From CBDDBU01 sp965226045 (GTDB lineage: Bacteria > Pseudomonadota > Alphaproteobacteria > VGEJ01): 64,000 nt of DNA. A model generated the notes under the pieces. That model saw only the letters and a list, made by a program, of their open reading frames with translations. It was not told where the DNA came from and made no database searches. Both the position numbers and the translations under genes were made by a program. The stretch is from positions 11,004 to 75,003 of the forward strand of contig CBDDBU010000015.1 of assembly GCA_965226045.1 (NCBI GenBank), read 5' to 3'. Below, in pieces: positions 1 to 7,822 of the stretch. Positions within the stretch are counted from its first letter, which is position 1, and each line of letters starts with the position of its first letter.

Positions 1-1
1 C

Positions 2-580
2 CAGGGCGATAAGCACTGGCAGCGGCTGCGCTTTCCCGACACCGGAGAGCGCCGGGTCGGCATCCTGGGCATGGGTGAGTTGGGAGGGGAGGCGGCACGC
101 CGGGTGCGCGATCTGGGTTTCGCCGTCGCCGGTTGGAGCCACACGCCAAAGACCATCGAAGGCGTCGAGAGCTTCCATGGCGACGACGGCCTCATGCCCT
201 TCCTAGGGCGCACCGATATCCTGGCCTCCCTGCTGCCGCTCACCCCGGCGACCGAGAACCTGCTGGACGGGGAAAAGATCGCCGCCATGCCCGAGGGCGC
301 GTATATCATCAACCTCAGCCGCGGCGCCATCTTGGTCGACAAAGACCTGTTGGCGGCCCTCGATTCAGGGCACATCGCGGGCGCCGCGTTGGACGTTTTC
401 CGCACCGAGCCACTGCCGCCGGAAGATCCCTATTGGAGCCACCCCAAGGTCTCGGTGACACCTCACGCCGCCGGTCCGACCAACGACCGCTCGGCGGCCC
501 GCAAGATGGCCGAGAACATCAACCGGGTACTGGCCGGCGAGGCGCCGCACCCGGTGCTCGATATGAAACGGCGATACTGA
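2..580 (+). CDS. D-2-hydroxyacid dehydrogenase (GhrA-like), 5'-truncated by window edge
   Basis: This is the C-terminal ~190 residues of an NAD(P)H-dependent glyoxylate/hydroxypyruvate-reductase-type enzyme, which reduces 2-oxoacids to D-2-hydroxyacids in the cytosol. The reading frame is open from base 2, so the start lies outside the window. Visible landmarks are the Rossmann loop (GILGMGELG), the catalytic Arg in NLSRGAIL, the Glu in FRTEPLPP and the His in VTPHAAG, all in family order, and the protein ends in the usual DMKRRY-like tail. The TauD-type gene starts 4 bp after the stop, so the two are probably co-transcribed. A paralogue with the same motifs lies beyond the dioxygenase. The substrate cannot be read from sequence; GhrA-like is a family-level assignment. 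Confidence 0.88.
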   Translation, partial: QGDKHWQRLRFPDTGERRVGILGMGELGGEAARRVRDLGFAVAGWSHTPKTIEGVESFHGDDGLMPFLGRTDILASLLPLTPATENLLDGEKIAAMPEGAYIINLSRGAILVDKDLLAALDSGHIAGAALDVFRTEPLPPEDPYWSHPKVSVTPHAAGPTNDRSAARKMAENINRVLAGEAPHPVLDMKRRY

Positions 581-584
581 GATC

Positions 585-1424
585 ATGGCAATCGAAGTCC
601 AACCCCTCAGCCAGGCCCTTGGCGCCGAGATCCAGGGCGTCGATATTTCGAAGCCCATCGACGACGCGACTTTTGGGCAAATCAACGCCGCCTGGCTGGA
701 GCACTTGATCTTGTTGTTCCGGGACGTCGAATGGACGCCGGACGAGCATATCGCCTTCACGCGGCGCTTCGGCAAGACCCACATCATGGACCCGATGTCC
801 GCCAACTTGCCCGGTTACCCGGAAATCTACGTTGTTTCGAACGTCGAACGCGACGGCAAGCCGCTCGGGGTCAAGCGCGCCGGATGGGGCTGGCACTCGG
901 ACGGCGAGGAAAAGGAGATCCCCAACAAGGGCTCCTTGATCCACGCCTTGAAGATCCCACCGGCCGACGGCGATACGCTGTTCGCCAACATGTATCTGGC
1001 GTGGGACCGCCTGGCCGACGAGACCAAGGCGAAAATCAAGGACCGCCGGGCCTTGCGTAGCCGTTTGCGGCTCCACCACATTCACTATCCGCACATGCCA
1101 CTGAGCGACGAATTCATGGCGCGGCGCCCCGACGTTCTTCATCCAATCGCGCGCACCCATCCCGAGACCGGGCGCACGTCGTTGTTCGTCGGGCGCTGGG
1201 CCTGCGAGATCGAGGGCTTGGGCGATGAAGAGGGCACGGCCCTACTGGCGGAGCTGAACGAATGGGCGGTGCGGACCGAATTCGTTTATCGCCACCAATG
1301 GCGCGTCGGCGACGCCGTCTTATGGGATAACCGCTGCACCCAGCACTGCGCGACGCCGTTCGATGACGAACGCCATGAGCGCCACATGCACCGCACGACC
1401 ATCGATGGCGTGCGCCCGACGTGA
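585..1424 (+). CDS. TauD/TfdA-family Fe(II)/2-oxoglutarate dioxygenase
   Basis: This is a 279-residue non-heme iron oxygenase of the TauD/TfdA family (taurine, 2,4-D or carnitine-type substrates; 2-oxoglutarate plus O2 gives succinate, CO2 and a hydroxylated substrate that often fragments). The iron triad is present: His104 and Asp106 in the WHSDGE motif and distal His254 in CTQHCA. The 2-oxoglutarate-binding Arg is probably Arg270, in MHRTTI. Length and motif spacing are normal for the family. It sits between two paralogous hydroxyacid dehydrogenases, which suggests a small catabolic cassette in which the oxygenase releases an oxoacid or aldehyde that a dehydrogenase handles. That role is inference; the actual substrate is unknown. 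Confidence 0.88.
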   Translation: MAIEVQPLSQALGAEIQGVDISKPIDDATFGQINAAWLEHLILLFRDVEWTPDEHIAFTRRFGKTHIMDPMSANLPGYPEIYVVSNVERDGKPLGVKRAGWGWHSDGEEKEIPNKGSLIHALKIPPADGDTLFANMYLAWDRLADETKAKIKDRRALRSRLRLHHIHYPHMPLSDEFMARRPDVLHPIARTHPETGRTSLFVGRWACEIEGLGDEEGTALLAELNEWAVRTEFVYRHQWRVGDAVLWDNRCTQHCATPFDDERHERHMHRTTIDGVRPT

Positions 1425-1461
1425 GGCGACGCCGCGGACTATCGAGGAAAGGTGTCTACAC

Positions 1462-2393
1462 ATGATCATCGCTTTCATCGACCAAAAAGGCGACCCGGCG
1501 CCGTGGCGCGACGTGCTGACCGGCGAGGTGCCGGGGCTGGACTTCCGGGTCTGGCCCGACGAGGTCGACGATCCCGCCGCGATCGATATCGCCGTGGTCG
1601 CCCTGCCGCCGCCCGGCCTCTTGAAGACCTTCCCCAATCTCAAGGCCATCTTGTCCATGTGGGCCGGGGTGGAAGCACTGCTCCGCGACCCCGACCTGCC
1701 CCGCGACGTCCCCATCGGGCGCCTGGTCGACCGGGCGATGACCCGCGACATGACGCACCACGTGGTGCACTGGGTGCTGCACTACCACCGCGACGCCAAC
1801 CGCTACGCCGAACAGCAACGCGCCGGCAAGTGGCAGTCCCACCCCTATCCCGAGGCGGCGGAGCGCCGGGTCGGGATCATGGGCCTGGGGGCGCTGGGCA
1901 GCGATGCGGCGCGCGCCCTGACGACCCTCGGCTTCACCGTCGCCGGGTGGGCCACCAAGCCCAAGTCGATCGACGGCGTCGAGTCTTTTCACGGCACCGA
2001 AGGCTTGAAACCCTTTCTTGAGCGCACCAACATCTTGGTCAGCCTGCTGCCGTCGACGCCGACGACCGAGGGTCTCCTCAACCGCGCGACCCTGGCCCAA
2101 TTGCCCGCCAGCGCCTACTTCATCAACGCCGGGCGCGGCGGCGCCGTGGTCGACGACGATTTGATCGCGGCCCTCGATTCAGGAGCCATCGCGGGGGCTT
2201 CGCTCGATGTCTTCCGCACCGAGCCGCTGCCCGCCGACAGCCCCTTCTGGAACCATCCGAAAGTGGACTTGACGCCCCACGTCGCCAGCCACACGACGCC
2301 GCGCACGGCGGGGCGCGAGGTCGCCGAGGACATCCGCCGCGTCGCCGCCGGCGGTCTTCCCGTACTCTGGTCGATCTCGATCGGGGCTACTGA
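1462..2393 (+). pseudogene. D-2-hydroxyacid dehydrogenase (GhrA-like), frameshifted near the 3' end
   Basis: This is the second GhrA-like 2-hydroxyacid dehydrogenase, paralogous to the one at the window start (shared FLxRTxIL, LDVFRTEPLP and TPH motifs). The start is the ATG giving MIIAFIDQKG. Rossmann loop GIMGLGALG, catalytic Arg (NAGRGGAV), Glu (FRTEPLP) and His (LTPHVAS) are all present. Near 2360 the frame changes: the ORF runs on into unrelated sequence to 2640. One extra C in the CCC run at 2359-2361 would restore the natural tail TLVDLDRGY and a TGA at 2391-2393. Only the last ~10 residues are affected, so activity may survive even if the shift is real. It may equally be a homopolymer sequencing error. 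Confidence 0.8.
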
Positions 2394-2399
2394 GAACAC

Positions 2400-2666
2400 A
2401 GTGTCCTGGATCAGAAGTTCGTGGCCTATACGACGGCCTTCCGAGTTCATCCGGCTAGGCGCGCGGTGCGCGGTGATGCTGGAGCATCACAAGCGCCGCG
2501 CAACGACGGCGGGGGGCTCGGAAGGCCGCCCTCCGGCTTCGCTTTTCCCGTCCCCTCGGTGCGTCAGGAAGGCTAGCCGATGCAAAGGCATCGCCGGCGC
2601 CTCCCTTCCTGCCGAGCGAACGGGAAAAGCGATCGTATAGGCCACGACCTTCTGATCCAGGACACT
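2400..2666. repeat. 267-bp palindromic (MITE-like) element with 34-bp terminal inverted repeats
   Basis: The outer arms 2400-2433 and 2633-2666 are inverted copies differing at one base. Inside, 2540-2551 pairs perfectly with 2620-2631, and further short arms (around 2564-2571 with 2604-2611) continue the pairing. No credible gene lies within; the preceding dehydrogenase frame merely reads through it. The arrangement resembles a non-autonomous transposable element or a large REP-type hairpin. It begins six bases after the inferred dehydrogenase stop, and its right edge overlaps the CTAG that borders the IS1182 copy. Confidence 0.7.
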
Positions 2667-2667
2667 A

Positions 2668-4127
2668 GCAGCCTGTCGGACTTGAGCCGAGAGTCGAAAT
2701 AGGATTCGATGGTATCAGTTGATTTGCCCGCGCGTGATGGAGGCCGTCATGAGCAATTTCCGACCGGTCGACCGGGAGACGGGGTTTCTGCTGCCGCCGT
2801 CGGTGGAGGAATGGCTTCCCGAGCGGCATCTGGCGCGCTTCGTGGTCGAGGTGATCGAGCAGTTGGACCTCTCGGCGTTCGTGAAGGCCTATCGCGGCTC
2901 GGGCTCGGCGTCCCTATCACCCGAGCATGCTGCTGGGGCTTCTGGTCTACGGCTACGCCACGGGGGTGTTTTCGAGCCGCAAGTTGGAGCGCGCGACCTA
3001 TGATTCTGTCGCTTTCCGCTTCATCGCGGCCAACGATCATCCCGACCACGATACCATCGCCGCGTTCCGGCGGCGTTTTCTCGACCGGGATCGAAGGGCT
3101 GTTCGTCGAGGTGCTGCTGCTGGCCCGGGAAGCCGGGGTGCTGAAGCTCGGCACGGTGGCGCTGGACGGCACCAAGGTGCACGCCAACGCGAGCCGGCAC
3201 AGCGCGCTGTCGTGGAAACACGCCTGCGAGCTCGAAGCCCGGTTGAAGGCCGAGGTGGCGGAGTTGATGGCGTTGGCGGAGGCGGCCGATGGGGCGGATG
3301 TGCCCGACGGGATGTCGGTGCCCGAGGAACTGGCCCGGCGCGAGGATCGTCTGGCCCGCATCGCCGAGGCCAAGGCGGTGATCGAGGCGCGGGCGCGCGA
3401 ACGCCTTGAGCGGGAACGGGCCGAGTACGAGGCGAAGCTCGAGGCGCGCGCGGAGAAGGCCGAGAAGACGGGCCGCAAGCCGGGCGGCCGTCCACCCGAG
3501 CCGCCGGTGGCCGGGCCCGGGCCGAAGGACCAGGTCAATCTGACCGACGCGGACTCGCGCATCATGCCGGTGGCCGGCGGCGGCTTCGAACAGGCCTACA
3601 ACGCCCAAGCCCTGGTGGCGGCCGACAGCCTGCTGGTGGTCACCAACGACGTGGTCCAGGCCCCCAACGACAAGCGACAAATCGAGCCGGCGCTGGAAGC
3701 GCTCGCCCGCCTTCCCGAGGCGCTGGGCGCGCCCGAGACCCTGCTGGCGGACAGCGGCTACTTCAGCGAGGCCAACGTGAACGCCTGCGCCGAGGCCGAG
3801 ATCGCGCCGTTGATCACGCCCGGCCGGGAACGCCATCATCTCTCCTGGAGGACCGCTTCGCCGGCGCGCCGCCGCCCCCGGAAACCCGACGCCGCTGGAA
3901 GCGATGACACATCGACTGGCGACGCCCGAGGGCCGGCAACTCTACGCCCTGCGCAAGCAAACGCCGGAACCGGTGTTCGGCATCATCAAATCGGCCATGG
4001 GCTTCCGCCAGTTCTCGCTACGCGGCCTGGACAAGGTCACGGGCGAATGGAACCTGGTGACCCTGGCCTGGAACATAAAGAGAATGTTCACCTTGCAATA
4101 CGCTTGAGCAGGCGGCCGGACACTGGC
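2668..4127 (+). mobile_element. IS1182-family insertion sequence, right end deleted
   Basis: The left terminal repeat (GCAGCCTGTCGGACT) lies next to a CTAG, exactly as in the complete copy at 55.05-56.73 kb. The body is nearly identical to that copy up to ~20 bp past the transposase stop, where identity ends abruptly in an IS256 transposase fragment. The right inverted repeat and the noncoding tail present in the complete copy are absent, so this element cannot be mobilised as a unit. Its transposase carries several indels. Confidence 0.88.
2749..4107 (+). pseudogene. IS1182-family transposase, broken by several single-base indels
   Basis: Against the intact copy on the other strand at 55.3-56.6 kb this reading frame jumps repeatedly. 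There is one extra C near 2910 (CCC for CC), one extra G near 3090 (GGG for GG), one missing A near 3851 (GGA for GGAA) and one missing G near 3885. Between the shifts the protein matches the intact copy almost residue for residue: MSNFRPVDRETGF at the start, a coiled, Glu/Arg-rich middle, and NIKRMFTLQYA at the end. The start follows a GGAGG Shine-Dalgarno. Four indels in an otherwise unchanged gene mean either recent inactivation or poorly polished sequence. Confidence 0.88.
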
Positions 4128-4515
4128 TCTTGGAGATACCCGACATGCCCATGGCCTGTACCAGCTCATCGACCGAGCGGGTCGAGACGCCCTGGATGTA
4201 GGCCTCCTGGATCACCGCCGTCAGCGCCTTCTCGGCCATCCGGCGGGGCTCCAGGAAGCCGGGGAAATAGGAGCCCTTCCTCAGCTTGGGGATCTTCAGC
4301 TCGACGGTCCCGGCGCGGGTCTCCCAAGCCCGGCCGCGATAGCCGTTGCGCTGGTTGATGCGCTCCAGCGAGCGTTCGCCGTGGCTGGCGCCGGTCAGGC
4401 CTTCGACTTCCAGGGCCATCAAGCGCTGGGCGGTGAAGCCGATCATCTCGCGCAGCAGATCGGCATCAGAACTCTTTTCCAAAAGGCCGCGCAGGGCCAT
4501 CATGTCATCGGTCAT
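4128..4515 (-). pseudogene. IS256-family (mutator-type) transposase, N-terminal fragment
   Basis: Roughly the first 130 residues of an IS256-family transposase are present (start MTDDMMALRGLLEK). They include the N-terminal region with the NGYRGRAWETRAGTV-type signature and the SVDELVQAMGMSGISKSQ stretch that normally precedes the catalytic domain. The frame then runs into the end of the broken IS1182 element, so the DDE core is missing. It differs clearly from the intact IS256-type transposase at 56.8 kb (which starts MKENTVVAFQ), so the fragment did not come from that element. An AGGAGG-like Shine-Dalgarno (TCCTCC on the plus strand) precedes the start. Confidence 0.85.
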
Positions 4516-4930
4516 CGTGGTCTCCTCCTTAGGTCAGGTTTTTCTTGCGATAACCCAACCCGATACCGGAAACCGCGATGGCCGCCCGCTGTGGATAACT
4601 GGCTTGGCTAGGCCAGACTCTCGGCGGTCGCTACGCCAAGCCAGTTACCCACAGCTCCTACACCACGCTGCGGGACACGACCAGAAATTGAGGCCGGCCT
4701 GCCCGAAGTTCTCGCCATGATGGAAGACTTTCAGCGAGAGAGGGGTGGCTTTCCTTGACGTCTCGAGAAACGCCACCAGATACGCCCGAATATGACGTGT
4801 CTGTATGTTAACGGCCCTCCAGAAAATCGATCTAAACAATGCCATGCGGACTGCTTACGAACAAAATCTGATCGCAGTTTACCTCTCGAATGCCGTCTCG
4901 AGCCTTACCTGTTGATCGGCGTGGAATATT
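4516..4930. other. Gene-free stretch between IS fragments, containing a 20-bp inverted repeat
   Basis: I see no credible gene here. The first part is probably the upstream end of the truncated IS256 element. Bases 4589-4608 and 4635-4654 form a 20-bp inverted repeat with one mismatch (CTGTGGATAACTGGCTTGGC and its near-complement), separated by 26 bp. The remainder, to about 4930, is moderately AT-rich and unassigned. Bases near 4931 (GGGCATTGTCAGACT) are a plausible outer end of the IS6 fragment that follows. Confidence 0.5.
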
Positions 4931-4943
4931 GGGCATTGTCAGA

Positions 4944-5331
4944 CTAACTGGGTCGGACCTGTAAAACCAACAATCGAGCTCGCTCAGGCTGCAAGTTGAC
5001 ACACTCGGCCAGGGCGGCGGCCCGGGCTTGTTTGAAAATGTCGCGGCGGTTGAGATGGCGTTCGTGGTTGAAGTGGTTATAGATCGAGGCATGGACGGAG
5101 GAGAATTTCTGCAGGGTCTTGATGTCTCTGAACCGCGCCATCGCCCCTTCCCGCCTTCGAAACGGCTGGTGCGAGTTCTCGGCCCGGTTGTTGAGCCAAC
5201 GACCGCAGGTCTGGGCGGCCGCATTACCGATCACATTCATCGCAGCACGGTATGACTGAAGCCTGTCCGTGACGACAGACTGCGGCCGACCATAATGCTT
5301 CATCGCGCGTTTCAGAAAGGGGAAAGGCGCC
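4944..5331 (-). pseudogene. IS6-family (IS26-like) transposase, C-terminal fragment
   Basis: About 130 residues match the C-terminal half of IS6-family DDE transposases: an Asp-containing block (YGRPQSVVTDRLQSY), the highly characteristic NNRAENSHQPFRRRE block carrying the catalytic Glu, and LQKFSSVHASIYNHFN. The N-terminal HTH and the first catalytic Asp are missing. At about 5325-5335 the sequence switches to an IS630-type gene on the opposite strand, so the fragment was cut by a later insertion or deletion. Inactive. Confidence 0.88.
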
Positions 5332-5688
5332 GGGCTGGTCATGCCCTGGTGCGACACCGACGCCATGGCGGCGCACCTCATCGAGATCAGTGCCGCCGTC
5401 GATCCCGGCGCCCATGCGGTGCTGATCGTCGATCAGGCCGGTTGGCACTTGACGCCCAAGCTGGCGATCCCCGACAACATCACCGTCCTGGCGCTGCCGC
5501 CACGATCGCCCGAGTTGAACCCGGTGGAGAATGTCTGGCAATTCATGCGCGACAACTGGTTGTCGAACCGGATCTTCAAATCCTACGAAGACATCGTCGC
5601 GCTGTGCTGCCAAGCCTGGAACAACCTCATCGACCAACCATGGAAGATCATGTCCCTCGGCATGCGCAAATGGGCGCATGGGTTCTGA
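5332..5688 (+). pseudogene. IS630-family transposase, C-terminal fragment
   Basis: About 118 residues of an IS630-family (Tc1/mariner-like) transposase are present. The frame enters at GLVMPWCDTDAM without a proper start. It contains the second catalytic Asp in LIVDQAGWH and the family signature LPPRSPELNPVENVW with the final acidic residue, and ends normally at GMRKWAHGF. The N-terminal HTH and the first Asp are lost; the upstream neighbour is an IS6 fragment on the other strand. A non-functional relic, usable only as a marker of past IS activity. Confidence 0.87.
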
Positions 5689-5931
5689 TCAATGACCGTT
5701 GGTATGAGTGCCGAAAAACAAGGAACGCCACAGCAGCTGTGGGCCATATCCGCACCGGCGCGATGGTCGTTAATAGGGTCAACGAGATAGCGGCGCATAT
5801 AAGCGCCGCCTCCACGAGCACAATGGCGATGAATTTACGCATCCCGTGATCATGGCAGCCTCACCCGTCGGGCGCCATCGTTTTGGGTAATCATGTATAT
5901 AAATCCCAAAAGTTTGGGTCGCTATTGCGTC
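5689..5931. other. No recognisable gene; recombinase frame decays here
   Basis: I see no gene with family features in this stretch. The minus-strand recombinase frame stays open through it to a stop at 5779, but the residues after the 65-bp repeats do not resemble any recombinase. A short palindromic patch with repeated TTTGGG/CCCAAA lies around 5880-5920. Base composition falls noticeably compared with the first 5 kb. Confidence 0.4.
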
Positions 5932-6918
5932 ACCAACGAACGAATCCTCTGCAAAATGTCGGTGTCGGCGTCCACAGGATGGGCGGTGCGAACCAGTTCT
6001 CCCTGCCGTTCCGTTGCTACCAACGAACGAATCCTCTGCAAAATGTCGGTGTCGGCGTCCACAGGATGGGCGGTGCGAACCAGCATTATGCGGCGTGAAG
6101 AGGGGCAAACCCGCGTTTTTGAATGCAGCCTTAAAGACTTCGCGGACCCGTGCCGCGCTGGACCAGAACTCCCGGCAGACACCGGCGGCAAAGAAGCATT
6201 CATTGTCATCAAGGCCGACAGAAGTTTTGGGGAAAAGCGGGTCATCGTCGCTGAATAGGAGAACTTCGCGGAGGTGTCGCTGCCATTCGAGAACAATTTG
6301 CTCGCAGGTCGTGCTTACTGGAAAAAAATAGGTGTCGATCCGTTTGCTAGCCTTCGTCGATACCTCATTTGGATGCTGTACAACCAGTCGTCGGATAGAA
6401 TCGACGTGTTTTACCCTCAGGGAGATCAACGCACCGTCCCTGACGCCAGTAATGGCCGTGAAAGCGACCAGGGCACGATCTCGACGCTCAACGTCCGTGG
6501 ACACCGGCATATGAGCAATCGCATACTCAACCTGTTTGATCGTGGGGTATGCACGGTCGGCAGGTGCCTTCGCTGCGCGCACGTCCTTATCGCTGAGGCT
6601 GAGATAGTCGATGTCCGTCAACGTGATCCTGGACCTGTACCCTGGTTGGTGGGCTAACCACCCGAAGAACCGCTTCAACGCCGTGACGTTTGAAAGCATG
6701 GTGGCCTTCGCCAGGTCACGCTCAACCAAGTGTTGCTTGAATGCTTTGGCCACCCGTTGATCAAAGCTGCGAAAGTCCGCGGAGTGAGTAAACTCCTCGT
6801 AACGCTGGATGCCCTTCTCAACCTGCCGGATCGTTACCTCGGCTCGGCCGTCCGCATGTTTTAGAAAATCGCCGTACTGACGCTTTATTCGCTCATTCTT
6901 GGGGTTGCGATTGCTCAT
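5779..6918 (-). pseudogene. Tyrosine recombinase/integrase lacking its catalytic C-terminus
   Basis: This is a phage-integrase-family site-specific recombinase. Residues ~1-110 form a core-binding (SAM-like) domain. The catalytic domain begins with the conserved Arg (box I) at residue 160 in TAITGVRDGALISLR, and a candidate beta-hairpin Lys is at ~189. The His of the HxxR motif comes at LFTPH (277), but the next residues are not a recombinase sequence: the HxxR Arg, the second His/Trp and the Tyr nucleophile are all missing, replaced by two copies of a repeat-encoded segment. It should therefore be inactive. Its start overlaps the stop of the upstream HTH gene by 4 bp (ATGA), so they form an operon. 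It is AT-richer than the flanking core genes. Confidence 0.85.
5932..6083. repeat. Two exact 65-bp direct repeats, 87-bp period
   Basis: Bases 5932-5996 and 6019-6083 are identical, both beginning ACCAACGAACGAATCC and ending GCGGTGCGAACCAG, with a 22-bp spacer. The period (87 bp) is a multiple of three, so the minus-strand frame carries the same ~22-residue segment twice (SHRPSCGRRHRHFAEDSF). They lie exactly where the tyrosine recombinase loses similarity to its family. There are only two units and no spacer array, so this is not CRISPR. A recombination footprint or att-site duplication is possible. Confidence 0.85.
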
Positions 6919-7403
6919 GCGGTGGGCTCCTCAACGAAGTCACGTTTCACGATGGGTTCAATGGACACTACTAGGCGTGTCTGCCCTATCGGGTAGACGC
7001 CGAAGTCACGCCTCGCATCGTCAATTCTGGCAATCGAGCCGCCGCGATTTATTCCGCTTCCACAGATCTCGCATCGGCCTCTAATCATCGTGGTCTTCTC
7101 GTTCCTCGGTAGGATGGTGATGGAGCCCGGATGTGGCTTTCTAGGCGCTCGGCAACCAAAGCAGGAAATTTCATCGGGCTGGCATTTATGCCGGCGACGC
7201 GTCTGGCGTTCCTTGAGCCAGGCTTTGAGTTCGTCGCCCGGGATTAGGAAGGGCCTGCCATCCTTTAAACACGGCAGACCATGCCTAAGCCAGGAACGGA
7301 CCGTGCCGATCGCCACGCCTAGCAGGTCGGCAACTTCTAGCGCCGTGTAGCAGGCGCTCGCCCGGATGCGGCGGAGATCCGGCTTTCGCGTTCGCCTCGC
7401 CAT
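6915..7403 (-). CDS. HTH protein with putative zinc-ribbon, partner of the recombinase
   Basis: This protein has 162 residues. Residues ~15-65 look like a MerR/excisionase-type winged HTH (YTALEVADLLGVAIGTVRSWL, then LPCLKDGRPFLIPGDELKAWL), which binds DNA. The middle and C-terminal part has Cys pairs (CFGC and CEIC) spaced like a zinc ribbon, followed by an RTRLVVSIEPIV-like beta segment. It is translationally coupled to the recombinase (4-bp overlap). Small HTH proteins beside integrases commonly act as excisionases or recombination directionality factors; that role here is inference from context. No named family was recognised with certainty. Confidence 0.72.
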   Translation of the reverse strand: MARRTRKPDLRRIRASACYTALEVADLLGVAIGTVRSWLRHGLPCLKDGRPFLIPGDELKAWLKERQTRRRHKCQPDEISCFGCRAPRKPHPGSITILPRNEKTTMIRGRCEICGSGINRGGSIARIDDARRDFGVYPIGQTRLVVSIEPIVKRDFVEEPTA

Positions 7404-7414
7404 GACCCCGGACC

Positions 7415-7636
7415 TTAGCCGCGCTCCAACCGGTACTCAGATGTTGACTGATGCTTGTTTGACGTAATCCAAGCGTCGAGGTCCAAAATGTCATAGACGA
7501 CAACGGCGTTAAGCTTGCTGTAGGCAGGCCCGCCCCCAGTCAATCGCAACTTGTCCAAGGTGGACTTACCAAGGCCGCAATAGGCAGCGGCGTCAGCTGT
7601 ACGCAATCGACGGTTTGTGTTCGCTTCAAAATCCAT
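7415..7636 (-). CDS. Small AlpA/excisionase-like HTH protein
   Basis: This is a 73-residue protein if the start is the ATG giving MDFEANTNRRLR, which has GGAG at a good distance upstream; a longer frame to 7696 exists but has a hydrophobic, unlikely leader. The core, RTADAAAYCGLGKSTLDKLR followed by GPAYSKLNAVVVYDILDLDAWI, is the helix-turn-helix-plus-wing arrangement of AlpA/excisionase-type proteins encoded on prophages and integrative elements. It lies 11 bp upstream of the HTH-zinc protein on the same strand, so it probably belongs to the same transcript. Likely function: regulation of the element's excision or gene expression. Confidence 0.75.
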   Translation of the reverse strand: MDFEANTNRRLRTADAAAYCGLGKSTLDKLRLTGGGPAYSKLNAVVVYDILDLDAWITSNKHQSTSEYRLERG

Positions 7637-7822
7637 GATGAACTCCAGTATTTTTAGTGGCAACTGGAGGAGAAAGTGGAAACAACCCTGCGTCATGACT
7701 GGTGATTTGACTGCGGCTGTTACGATTCATCCCGCCTCCGGCGCACATTCTCCGGACAACGCCGGCACCGGGACGAACGATGACGCAACATAAAAGCTTA
7801 GAAATCCGGAAAGGCCAGAAAC

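Noticed and set aside
4128..4515. IS256 fragment as a truncated copy of the intact IS256 element at 56.8 kb
   Set aside because: The N-terminal sequences are clearly different, so they are separate elements of the same family.
5932..6083. Possible CRISPR array from two 65-bp repeats
   Set aside because: Only two units, repeats too long, one 22-bp spacer, no cas genes; better explained as a duplication.
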